In this document: one piece after another, positions 46,801-57,900 of the stretch | Numbering within the stretch: position 1 is the stretch's first letter | Layout of the letters: every line of letters begins with the position of its first letter | Assembly: GCF_042767895.1 (NCBI RefSeq) | Contig: NC_091557.1 | Span: forward strand, 34,991,641-35,055,640 | Length of the DNA: 64,000 nucleotides | Source: Penaeus vannamei | Lineage: Eukaryota; Arthropoda; Malacostraca; Decapoda; Penaeidae | Direction of reading: 5' to 3' | Position numbers and translations under genes: made by a program | The notes under the pieces: model-generated | What the model saw: only the letters and a program-made list of their open reading frames with translations | Database searches by the model: none | Told to the model about the DNA's origin: nothing

Positions 46801-49640
46801 CTCAGTGGTTGTTGGGGCTTCAGTAGTAGTAGGGGCCTCAGTGGTTGTTGGGGCCTCAGTGGTAGTAGGAGCCTCAGTGGTTGTTGGGGTCTCAGTGGTA
46901 GTAGGAGCCTCAGTGGTTGTTGGGGCCTCAGTGGTAGTAGGAGCCTCAGAGGTTGTTGGACCCTCAGTGGTAGTAGGAGCCTCAGTGGTAGTTGGGGCCT
47001 CAGTGGTTGTAGGAACCTCAGTGGTTGTTGGGGCCTCAGTGGTAGTGGAAGCCTCAGTGGTTGTTGGGGCCTCAGTGGTAGTAGGAACTTCAGTGGTAGT
47101 TGGAGCCTCAGTAGTAGTAGGAGCTTCAGTAGTTGTTGGGGCTTCAGTGGTAGTAGGAGCCTCAGTGGTTGTTGGGGCTTCAGAGGTAGTAGGAGCCTCC
47201 GTAGTTGTTGGGGCCTCAGTGGTAGTAGGACCTTCAGTGGTTGTTGGAGCCTCAGTTGTAGTAGGAGCCTCAGTGGTTGTTGGGGCCTCAGTGGTAGTAG
47301 GAACTTCAGTGGTAGTTGGAGCCTCAGTAGTAGTAGGAGCTTCAGTTGTTGTTGGGGCCTCAGTGGTAGTAGGAGCCTCAGTGGTTGTTGGGGCATCAGT
47401 GGTAGTAGGAGCCTCAGTGGTAGTAGGAGCCTCAGTGGTAGTAGGAGCCTCAGTGGTAGTAGGAGCCTCTGTGGTTGTTGGGGCCTCAGTAGTAGTAGGA
47501 GCCTCAGTGGTTGTTGGGGCTTCAGAGGTAGTAGGAGCCTCGGTGGTTGTTGGAGCCTCAGTGGTAGTAGGAGCCTCAGTGGTTGTTGGGGCCTCAGTGG
47601 TAGTAGGAGCTTCAGTGGTTGTTGGGGCCTTAGTGGTAGTAGGAGCCTCAGTGGTTGTTAGGGCCTCAGTGGTTGTTAGGGCCTCAGTGGTAGTAGGAGC
47701 TTCAGTGGTTGTTGGAGCCTCAGTAGTAGTAGGAGCTTCAGTGGTTGTTGGGGCCTCAGTGGTAGCAGGAGCCTCAGTGGTTGTTGGGGCCTCAGTGGTT
47801 GTTGGGGCCTCAGTGGTAGTAGGAGCCTCAGTGGTTTTTGGTGCCTCAGTGGTTGTTGGGGCCTCCGTGGTAGTAGGAGCCTCAGTGGTTGTTGGAGCCT
47901 CAGTAGTTGTAGGAGCTTCATTGGTTGTTGGGGCCTCACTGGTAGTTGGAGGTGCAGTGGTTGTGGCAGCTTCAGTTGTTGTTGGGGCGTCAGTGGTAGT
48001 AGGAGCCTCAGTGGTTGTTGGAGCCTCAGTGGTAGTAGGAGCCTCAGTGGTTGTTGGGGCTTCAGAGGTAGTAGGAGCCTCCGTGGTTGTTGGGGCCTCA
48101 GTGGTAGTAGGAGCCTCAGTGGTTGTTGGGGCTTCAGAGGTAGTAGGAGCCTCCGTGGTTGTTGGGGCCTCAGTGGTAGTAGGAGCTTCAGTGGTTATTG
48201 GGGCCTCAGTTGTAGTAGGAGCCTCAGTGGTTGTTGGGGCCTCAGTGGTAGTAGGAACTTCAGTGGTAGTTGGAGCCTCAGTAGTAGTAGGAGCTTCAGT
48301 AGTTGTTGGGGCCCCAGTGGTAGTAGGAGCCTCAGTGGTTGTTGGGGTTTCAGAGGTAGTAGGAGCCTCCGTGGTTGTTGGGGCCTCAGTGGTAGTAGGA
48401 GCTTCAGTGGTTGTTGGGGCATCAGTTGTAGTAGGAGCCTCCGTGGTTGTTGGGGCCTCAGTTGTAGTAGGAGCTTCAGTTGTTGTTGGGGCCTCAGTGG
48501 TAGTAGGAGCCTCAGTGGTTGTTGGGGCATCAGTGGTAGTAGGAGCCTCAGTGGTAGTAGGAGCCTCAGTGGTTGTTGGGGCCTCAGTGGTAGTAGGAGC
48601 CTCAGTGGTTGTTGGGGCCTCAGTGGTTGTTGGGGCCTCAGTGGTAGTAGGAGCCTCAGTGGTTGTTGGGGCCTCAGTAGTAGTAGGAGCCTCAGTGGTT
48701 GTTGGGGCCTCAGTGGTAGTAGGAGCCTCAGTGGTTGTTGGGGCCTCAGTGGTTGTTGGGGCCTCAGTGGTAGTAGGAGCCTCAGTGGTTGTTGGGGCCT
48801 CAGTGGTTGTTGGGGCCTGAGTTGTAGTAGGAGCTTCAGTGGTTGTTGGGGCCTCAGTAGTAGTAGGAGCCTCAGTGGTTGTTGGGGCCTCAGTGGTAGT
48901 AGGAGCCTCAGTGGTTGTTGGAGCCTCAGTAGTAGTAGGAGTTTCAGTGGTTGTTGGGGCCTCAGTGGTAGTAGGAGCCTCAGTGGTTGTTGGAGCCTCA
49001 GTAGTAGTAGGACCTCCAGTGGTTGTTGGGGCCTCAGTGGTTGTTGGGGCCTGAGTGGTAGTAGGAGTTTCAGTTGTTGTTGGGGCCTCAGTGGTTGTTG
49101 GAGCCTGAGTGGTAGTAGGAGTTTCAGTTGTTGTTGGGGCGTCAGTGGTAGTAGGAGCCTCAGTGGTTGTTGGGGTGTCAGTGGTAGTAGGAGCCTCAGT
49201 GGTAGTTGGAGCCTCAGTGGTAGTTGGAGGCGCAGTGGTTGTGGCAGCTTCAGTGGTTGTTGGGGCGTCAGTGGTAGTAGGAGCCTCAGTGGTTGTTGGG
49301 GCCTCAGTGGTAGTAGGAGCCTCAGTGGTTGTTGGGGCCTCAGTGGTTGTAAGAACCTCAGTGGTTTTTTGAGCCTCAGTTGTTGTTGGGGCTTCAGAGG
49401 TTGTAGGAGCCTCAGTGGTTGTTGGTGCTTCAGTGGTAGTAGGGGCCTCAGTGGTAGTAGGAGCCTCAGTTGTTGTGGCTTCAGAGGTAGTAGGAGCCTC
49501 AGTGGTTGTTGGGGCCTCAGTGGTAGTAAAAACCTCAGTGGTTGTCGTGCCCTCAGTGGTAGTAGGAGCTACAGTAGTTGTTTGGGCTTCATTTGAAGTT
49601 GTGGTCGAGGAGATAATGGTTGTTTGAGTTGATGTTGATG
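43831..49640 (-). CDS. mucin-like repeat terminal exon, array 6
   Basis: Minus-strand exon from acceptor CAACTTCTCTCATAG|CATC (AG at 49641-49642), phase 1, to TAA at 43831-43833 (5810 bp: two split-codon bases plus 1936 codons including the stop). There is no in-frame ATG. The upstream intron carries an in-frame TGA where arrays 4 and 5 have GGA, so this can only be expressed as a spliced exon. The pyrimidine tract is shorter than in arrays 4 and 5. Repeats are (APTTTE)n with 36-bp dimers, and an internal duplication of about 1.5 kb is visible (45431 and 46943). The tail ends EGATII. Antisense breaks are TGA codons produced by GAG-to-CAG changes, which leave the minus frame open. The minus frame was judged open from constant repeat phase, not from a full codon-by-codon reading. 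Confidence 0.62.
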
Positions 49641-49723
49641 CTATGAGAGAAGTTGAACTTTTATCAATACGTTTTCAATATAAACAAACGCATGTCATCA
49701 TATATGAATACAATTTAGAAATT

Positions 49724-49779
<56 letters not shown>
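49724..49779. repeat. (AT)n microsatellite
   Basis: About 55 bp of alternating AT upstream (minus strand) of the array 6 acceptor. Confidence 0.95.
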
Positions 49780-49782
<3 letters not shown>

Positions 49783-49814
49783 ATACACTGATATGTGAGT
49801 TCTTATATAAACAT

Positions 49815-49950
49815 TGTCGTACTGTAAAGGAATCGACATGGAGAGCAACGAACTCTAGTGAAGTTGCGGGACCAGCCTGAGGCGGAGTGCCTCAGGGGGG
49901 TTAGATATCACCTAGAAGCGAGGGGAGGCGGATCGCTAATTGACTGCGAT
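49815..49950 (+). ncRNA. candidate structured element, copy D
   Basis: Stem 1 is shortened to TGTCG/CGACA (49815-49819, 49834-49838). Stem 2 GCAAC/GTTGC is restored. Stem 3 (49876-49883, 49889-49896) is perfect. Stem 4 ATCGC/GCGAT is present. Confidence 0.3.
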
Positions 49951-50316
49951 GGACTCAAACATGTCTTTCGGTAAGGGCTTGTGCACAATTTTTGATTCTT
50001 GTGACTGTAGCGCCTCTATGAGCAGGTGCAATGTCTTAATGTGCACATTTTACTTGATTACATTTATTTGATTTGGATATTTGTTAGTAAATTGGAGTAA
50101 CAACTGTGTTTATATCATACCTTTTATTACTAAGTGAATGGTTACTAAGAGTGTCTCTACTCTTACAAAGAGGTAGTGGTGGCAGTGCTATCTTTAATTA
50201 AGGTTCTGTTCAGACAGGGTAACATGAATTTGGAAAATTTCAGTTAGACTCGTAAGCTAGATTATACTTATATTTCTTAATTAATAAGTAATTTACAACT
50301 ATATGATTTATATACA

Positions 50317-50422
<106 letters not shown>

Positions 50423-50511
50423 CTATGTTGAAAAGATGTAATGATTGTGTATCTCTATAGAAAAAAAAAAAAAAACTCAACCCCCCCCCCTTCACAAGGG
50501 AACGAAAGTTA

Positions 50512-51139
50512 AGGGGGCCGTTGCAACGAAAATTTTCAAAAACACTCGAAAAAAAAGTCTTCTGTAATCTAGTGGGCTTTGGCAATGTCGTGACGTAAAA
50601 TTCTTTCTAAATATGTAAAGTTAATGTAGTTATGAATAAATCTCTGAACCCTCTCGCACCCGCTCCGATGTTTACATTGTCGCGTCCGTGAAAATTTACT
50701 CGACAAATTTTGTTTTTTTTTTCGTATATTTTCGTTTTATTTTGGAATTCTCTGGTAGCTAGCTGGCAACCCAAGACTGGGGCTCTGGGAGACAAAACTC
50801 CACCAGAAAATCATGACACCATTCCGCAGACGTACGGCGTTATCACACAGTAAGGGTACACTACTAATTGTAGATTTTAATTTAGTATATAATAAACGTA
50901 ATATGATAGGAAATACTTTTAAATCACAGCTGCAGCAGTTTTTACACATTTAAATACCTCACGTGGTCAGGTTAGGTGTAACAAACCATGTGGTGAAACG
51001 GGAATTTCTACAATCATTTGCAGTTATTGCCATTAGTACTTTGCAAAAGGGGGGACCATGTACCAGCTACACTTCAGAATACCATGTGAATGTAGCAAGA
51101 TAGCCACAGAGATTAGAATTCTAAAAAAAAAAAAAAAAA
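50512..51139 (+). mobile_element. poly(A)-ended insertion (retroposon-like), copy D
   Basis: Same insertion as in spacer C, ending in a poly(A) run at 51123-51139. Sharing by C and D means it was present before that unit duplicated. It has no recognisable protein. Confidence 0.4.
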
Positions 51140-51521
51140 TATCTGTGAGTATGTGTGCATATATCCTGTCATAAAAATATGCATAAATATGTTTGCACAC
51201 AGTGTAAAAATGTATTTATAAGTATATGCTTCATTCGCCCTCCGTCAACTACGCGCTCGTACGACGGCTGCCTCTCCTTTAACAAGCTGTGGTTAGCTTT
51301 TGCTTTCACGGTTTTTCTATGCAACGGGAAAACCATTTTGACACAATACGGTATAGTATTAGAATAAGTCTTGATTTATAAAATGCGCCTGATGTCTAGG
51401 TTTCTGTGTAAAGTCTGAAAACGTGTCCCTTACAGCGGACCCAATGGACCAGGATGGTTTAAACTGTCTTTCTTAGACCAAAGAAACTACGAACTCCTTG
51501 GACTCTTTTCCAACACCTGGG

Positions 51522-51581
51522 ATTGGCGTCCCGGGTTTTGGCGCCGCGTTCGCTACTTTACGTCATCGTTTAAACTCCGCC
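51522..51581 (-). promoter_or_regulatory. promoter-like block, copy D (GC box lost)
   Basis: ATTGG at 51522, TTTTGGCGCC at 51536-51545 and TTACGTCA at 51558-51565. The GC box is cut by the same deletion as in copy C. Confidence 0.35.
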
Positions 51582-51917
51582 ATTCGTGCTGTTGTATTGT
51601 TGATCCTGTGTGGAATGAGGTGCTAGATAGTTTTCCTCAAGATCGTCCTTCAGAGTTGGACTCTTGTGCCTACAATCATTGGTTTCCTTAAAAAAAAAAA
51701 AAATATATTAATAAAAAAGATAAAATGATAAAAGACATCCCTCAACAATTCACTGAACCTACTGTTAAGTTTCAGTGCATAAACAGATAAAAAGATTAAG
51801 AGAGTGATATTATGGAACCTACCATGCAAATAATAATAATAATAATAAAAGATAAATGAATAAACAAAAATAATTTTTAAAATAAAATAATAATGATAAA
51901 AATAAAGAAATACAGTA

Positions 51918-54900
51918 TTAAATAATTGTGGCACCTTCAGTGGTTGTTGGGACATCAGTGGTAGTAAGAGCCTCAGTAGTAGATGGGGAATCAGTGGTAG
52001 TAGGAGCTGCAGTAGTTGTGGCAACCTCAGTGGTAGTAGGAACCTCAGTGCTTGCTGGAGCCTCAGTGGTAGTAGGAGCTGCAGTAGTTGTGGCAGCTTC
52101 AGTGGTTGTTGGGGCTTCAGTGGTAGTAGGAGCCTCAGTGGTTGTTGGGGTGACAGTGGTAGTAGGTGCCTCAGTGGTTGTTGGGGCCTCAGTGGTTGTT
52201 GGGGCCTCAGTGGTAGTAGGAGCCTCAGTAGTTGTTGGGGCCTCAGTGGTTGTCGGGACCTCAGTGGTAGTAGGAGCCTCAGTGGTAGTAGGAGCCTCAG
52301 TGGTTGTTGGGGCCTCAGTGGTAGTAGGAGCCTCTGTAGTTGTTGGAGCCCATGTGGTAGTTGGAGCTGCAGTGGTTGTCGGGGCTTCAGTGGTAGTAGG
52401 AGCCTCAGTGGTTGTTGGGGCCTCAGTGGTAGTAGGAGCCTCAGTGGTTGTTGGAGCCTCAGTGGTTGTTGGGGCCTCAGTGGTTGTTAGGGCCTCAGTG
52501 GTTGTTGGGGCCTCAGTGGTAGTGGGAGCCTCAGTGGTTGTTGGGGCTTCAGTGGTAGTAGGAGCCTCAGTTGTTGGGGCCTCAGTCGTAGTAGGAGCCT
52601 GTGTGGTTGTTGGGGCCTCAGTAGTAGTAGGAGCCTCAGTGGTTGTTGGAGCCTCAGTGGTAGTAGGAGCTTCAGTGGTTGTTGGGGCTTCTGTGGTTGT
52701 AGAAGCCTCAGTGGTTGTTGCAGCTTCAGTGGTAGTAAGAGCCTCAGTGGTTGTTGGAGTCTCAGTGGTAGTTGGAGCTTCAGTGGTTGTTGGGGCCTCT
52801 GTGATAGTAGCCTCAGTGGTTGTTGCAGCCTCAGTGGTAGTAAGAGCCTCAGTGGTTGTTGGAGTCTCAGTGGTAGTAAGAGCCTCAGTGGTAGTAGGAG
52901 CCTCAGTGGTTGTTGCGGCCTCAGTGGTTGTTTGGGCTTCAGTGGTAGTAGGAGCCTCATTGGTTGTTGGGGCCTGAGTGGTAGTAGGAGCCTCAGTGGT
53001 AGTAGGAGCCTCAGTGGTTGTTGGGGCCTCAGTGGTTGTTGGGGCCTCAGTGGTAGTAGGAGCCTCAGTGGTAGTAGGAGCCTCATTGGTTGTTGGGGCC
53101 TCAGTGGTAGTAGGTGCCTCGGTGGTTGTTGGGGCCTCAGTGGTTGTTGGGGCCTCGGTGGTTGTTGGGGCCTCAGTGGTAGTAGGAGCCTCAGTGGTTG
53201 TTGGGGCCTGAGTGGTAGTAGGAGCCTCAGTGGTAGTAGGTGCCTCGGTGGTTGTTGGGGCCTCAGTGGTTGTTGGGGCCTCAGTGGTAGTAGGAGCCTC
53301 ACTGGTTGTTGGGGCCTCAAAGGTAGTAGGAGCCTCAGTGGTAGTAGGTGCCTCGGTGGTTGTTGGGGCCTCAGTGGTTGTTGGGGCCTCAGTGGTAGTA
53401 GGAGCCTCAGTGGTTGTTGGGGCTCTAGTGGTAGTAGGAGCCTCAGTGGTTGTTGGGGCCTCAGTGGTAGTAGGAGCCTCAGTGGTTGTTGGGGCCTCAG
53501 TGGTAGCAGGAGCCTCAGTGGTTGTTGGAGCCTCAGTGGTAGTAGGAGCCTCAGTGGTTGTTGGGGCCTCAGTGGTAGTAGGAGCTTCAGTGGTTGTTGG
53601 GGCCTCAGTGGTTGTTGGGGCCTCAGTGGTAGTAGGAGCCTCAGTGGTTGTTGGAGCCTCAGTGGTTGTTAGAGCTTCAGTGGTAGTAGGAGCCTCAGAG
53701 GTTGTTGGGGCCTCAGTGGTAGTAGGAGCCTCTGTAGTTGTTGGAGTCCATGTGGTAGTTGGAGCTGCAGTGGTTGTTGGGGCTTCAGTGGTAGTAGGAG
53801 CCTCAGTGGTTGTTGGGGCCTTAGTGGTAGTAGGAGCCTCAGTGGTTGTTGGAGCCTCAGTGGTTGTTGGGGCCTCAGTGGTTGTTAGGGCCTCAGTGGT
53901 TGTTGGGGCCTCAGTGGTAGTAGAAGCCTCAGTGGTTGTTAGAGCCTCAGTGGTAGTAGGAGCCTCAGTGGTTGTTGGGGCTTCAGTGGTAGTAGGAGCC
54001 TCAGTTGTTGGGGCCTCAGTGGTAGTAGGAGCCTCAGTGGTAGTAGGAGCCTGTGTGGTTGTTGGGGCCTCAGTGGTAGTAGGAGCCTCAGTGGTTGTTG
54101 GAGCCTCAGTGGTAGTAGGAGCTTCACTGGTTGTTGGGGCTTCTGTGGTTGTAGAAGTCTCAGTGGTTGTTGCAGCCTCAGTAGTAGTAAGAGCCTCAGT
54201 GGTTGTTGGAGTCTCAGTGGTAGTTGGAGCCTCAGTGGTTGTTGGGGCCTCTGTGGTAGTAGCCTCAGTGGTTGTTGGGGCCTCAGTGGTAGTAAGAGCC
54301 TCAGTGGTTGTTGGAGTCTCAGTGGTAGTAAGAGCCTCAGTGGTAGAAGGAGCCTCAGTGGTTGTTGCGGCCTCAGTGGTTGTTTGGGCTTCAGTGGTAG
54401 TAGGAGCCTCAGTGGTTGTTTGGGCCTGAGTGGTAGTAGGAGCCTCAGTGGTAGTAGGAGCCTCAGTGGTTGTTGGGGCCTCAGTGGTTGTTGGGGCCTC
54501 AGTGGTAGTAGGAGCCTCAGTGGTAGTAGGAGCCTCAGTGGTTGTTGGGGCCTCAGTGGTAGTAGGTGCCTCGGTGGTTGTTGGGGCCTCAGTGGTTGTT
54601 GGGGCCTCGGTGGTAGTAGAAGCCTCAGTGGTTGTTAGAGCCTCAGTGGTAGTAGGAGCCTCAGTGGTTGTTGGGGCTTCAGTGGTAGTAGGAGCCTCAG
54701 TTGTTGGGGCCTCAGTGGTAGTAGGAGCCTCAGTTGTTGGGGTCTCAGTGGTAGTAGGAGCCTGTGTGGTTGTTGGGGCCTCAGTGGTAGTAGCAGCCTC
54801 AGTGGTTGTTGGAGCCTCAGTGGTAGTAGGAGCTTCAGTGGTTGTTGGGGCTTCTGTGGTTGTAGAAGTCTCAGTGGTTGTTGCAGCCTCAGTGGTAGTA

Positions 54901-57900
54901 AGAGCCTCAGTGGTTGTTGGAGTCTCAGTGGTAGTTGGAGCCTCAGTGGTTGTTGGGGCCTCTGTGGTAGTAGCCTCAGTGGTTGTTGCAGCCTCAGTGG
55001 TAGTAAGAGCCTCAGTGGTTGTTGGAGTCTCAGTGGTAGTAAGAGCCTCAGTGGTAGTAAGAGCCTCAGTGGTAGTAAGAGCCTCAGTGGTAGTAGGAGC
55101 CTCAGTGGTTGTTGCGGCCTCAGTGGTTGTTTGGGCTTCAGTGGTAGTAGGAGCCTCAGTGGTTGTTTGGGCCTGAGTGGTAGTAGGAGCCTCAGTGGTA
55201 GTAGGAGCCTCAGTGGTTGTTGGGGCCTCAGTGGTAATAGGAGCCTCAGTGGTAGTAGGAGCCTCAGTGGTTGTTGGGGCCTCAGTAGTAGGTGCCTCGG
55301 TGGTTGTTGGAGCCTCAGTGGTTGTTGGGGCCTCGGTGGTTGTTGGGGCCTGAGTGGTAGTAGGAGCTTCAGTGCTTGTTGGGGCCTCAGTGGTAGTAGG
55401 AGCCTCAGTGGTAGTACGTGCCTCGGTGGTTGTTGGGGCCTCAGTGGTTGTTGGGGCCTCAGTGGTAGTAGGAGCCTCAGTGGTTGTTGGGGCCTCAGGG
55501 GTAGTAGGAGCCTCAGTGGTAGTAGGTGCCTCGGTGGTTGTTGGGGCCTCAGTGGTTGTTGGGGACTCAGTGGTAGTAGGAGCCTCAGTGGTTGTTGGGG
55601 CTCCAGTGGTAGTAGGAGCCTCAGTGGTTGTTGGGGCCTCAGTGGTAGCAGGAGCCTCAGTGGTTGTTGGAGCCTGAGTGGTAGTAGGAGCCTCAGTGGT
55701 TGTTGGGGCCTGAGTGGTAGTAGGAGCTTCAGTGGTTGTTGGGGCCTCAGTGGTAGTAGGAGCGTCAGTGGTTGTTGGGGCCTCAGTGGTAGTAGGAGCT
55801 TCAGTGGTTCTTGGGGCCTCAGTGGTAGTAGGAACCTCAGTGGTAGTAGGTGCCTCGGTGGTTGTTGGGGCCTCAGTGGTTGTTGGGGCCTCAGTGGTTG
55901 TTGGGGCCTCAGTGGTAGTAGGAGCCTCAGTGGTTGTTGGAGCCTCAGTGGTAGTAGGAGCCTCAGTGGTAGTAGGTGCCTCGGTGGTTGTTGGGGCCTC
56001 AGTGGTTGTTGGGGCCTCAGTGGTAGTAGGAGCCTCACTGGTTGTTGGGGCCTCATTGGTAGTAGGAGCCTCAGTGGTAGTAGGTTCCTTGGTGGTTGTT
56101 GGGGCCTCAGTGGTTGTTGGGGCCTCAGTGGTAGTAGGAGCCTCACTGGTTGTTGGGGCTCCAGTGGTAGTAGGAGCCTCAGTGGTTGTTGGGGCCTCAG
56201 TGGTAGTAGGAGCCTCAGTGGTTGTTGGGGCCTCAGTGGTAGCAGGAGCCTCAGTGGTTGTTGGGGCCTCAGTGGTAGTAGGAGCTTCAGTGGTTGTTGG
56301 GGCCTCAGTGGTAGTAGGAGCTTCAGTGGTTGTTGGGGCCCCAGTGGTAGTAGGAGCTTCAGTGGTTGTTGAGGCCTCAGTGGTAGTAGGAGATTCAGTG
56401 GTTGTTGGGGCCTCAGTGGTAGTAGGAGCGTCAGTGGTTGTTGGGGCCTCAGTGGTAGTAGGAGCTTCAGTGGTTGTTGGGGCTTCAGTTGTAGTAGGGG
56501 CCTCAGTGGTTGTTGGGGCCTCAGTGGTAGTAGGAGCGTCAGTGGTTGTTGGGGCCTCAGTGGTAGTAGGAGTTTCAGTTGTTGTTGGGGCCTCAGTGGT
56601 AGTAGGAGCCTCAGTGGTTGTTGGGGCTTCAGTAGTAGTAGGGGCCTCAGTGGTTGTTGGGGGCTCAGTGGTAGTAGGAGCCTCAGTGGTTGTTGGGGTC
56701 TCAGTGGTAGTAGGAGCCTCAGTGGTTGTTGGGGCCTCAGTGGTAGTAGGAGCCTCAGAGGTTGTTGGACCCTCAGTGGTAGTAGGAGCCTCAGTGGTAG
56801 TTGGGGCCTCAGTGGTTGTAGGAACCTCAGTGGTTGTTGGGGCCTCAGTGGTAGTAGGAGCCTCAGTGGTTGTTGGGGCCTCAGTGGTAGTAGGAACTTC
56901 AGTGGTAGTTGGAGCCTCAGTAGTAGTAGGAGCTTCAGTAGTTGTTGGGGCCTCAGTGGTAGTAGGAGCCTCAGTGGTTGTTGGGGCTTCAGAGGTAGTA
57001 GGAGCCTCCGTAGTTGTTGGGGCCTCAGTGGTAGTAGGACCTTCAGTGGTTGTTGGAGCCTCAGTTGTAGTAGGAGCCTCCGTGGTTGTTGGGGCCTCAG
57101 TGGTAGTAGGAACTTCAGTGGTAGTTGGAGCCTCAGTAGTAGTAGGAGCTTCAGTTGTTGTTGGGGCCTCAGTGGTAGTAGGAGCCTCAGTGGTTGTTGG
57201 GGCATCAGTTGTTGTAGGAGCCTCAGTGGTAGTAGGAGCCTCAGTGGTAGTAGGAGCCTCAGTGGTAGTAGGAGCCTCAGTGGTTGTTGGGGCCTCAGTA
57301 GTAGTAGGAGCCTCAGTGGTTGTTGGGGCTTCAGAGGTAGTAGGAGCCTCGGTGGTTGTTGGAGCCTCAGTGGTAGTAGGAGCCTCAGTGGTTGTTGGGG
57401 CCTCAGTGGTAGTAGGAGCTTCAGTGGTTGTTGGGGACTCAGTGGTAGTAGGAGCCTCAGTGGTAGTAGGAGCCTCAGTGGTTGTTGGGGCCTCAGTGGT
57501 AGTAGGAGATTCAGTGGTTGTTGGGGCCTCAGTGGTAGTAGGAGCGTCAGAGGTTGTTGGGGCCTCAGTGGTAGTAGGAGCTTCAGTGGTTGTTGGGGCT
57601 TCAGTTGTAGTAGGGGCCTCAGTGGTTGTTGGAGCCTCAGTGGTAGTAGGAGCCTCAGTAGTTGTTGGGGCCTGAGTGGTAGTAGGAGCTTCAGTGGTTG
57701 TTGGGGCCTCAGTGGTTGTTGGGGCCTCAGTGGTAGTAGGAGCCTCAGTGGTTGTTGGGGCCTCAGTGGTAGTAGGAGCCTCAGTGGTTGTTGGAGTCTC
57801 AGTGGTAGTAGGAGCCTCTGTAGTTGTTGGAGCCCATGAGGTAGTTGGAGCTGCAGTGGTTGTTGGGGCTTCAGTGGTAGTAGGAGCCTCAGTGGTTGTT

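Noticed and set aside
44019..47396. Minus-strand frames of the type PQQPLRLLLPLRPQQ
   Set aside because: They are an alternative frame of the same repeat, and start and end where random variants happen to allow. The TTTEAP frame is the one matched to splice sites and stop positions.
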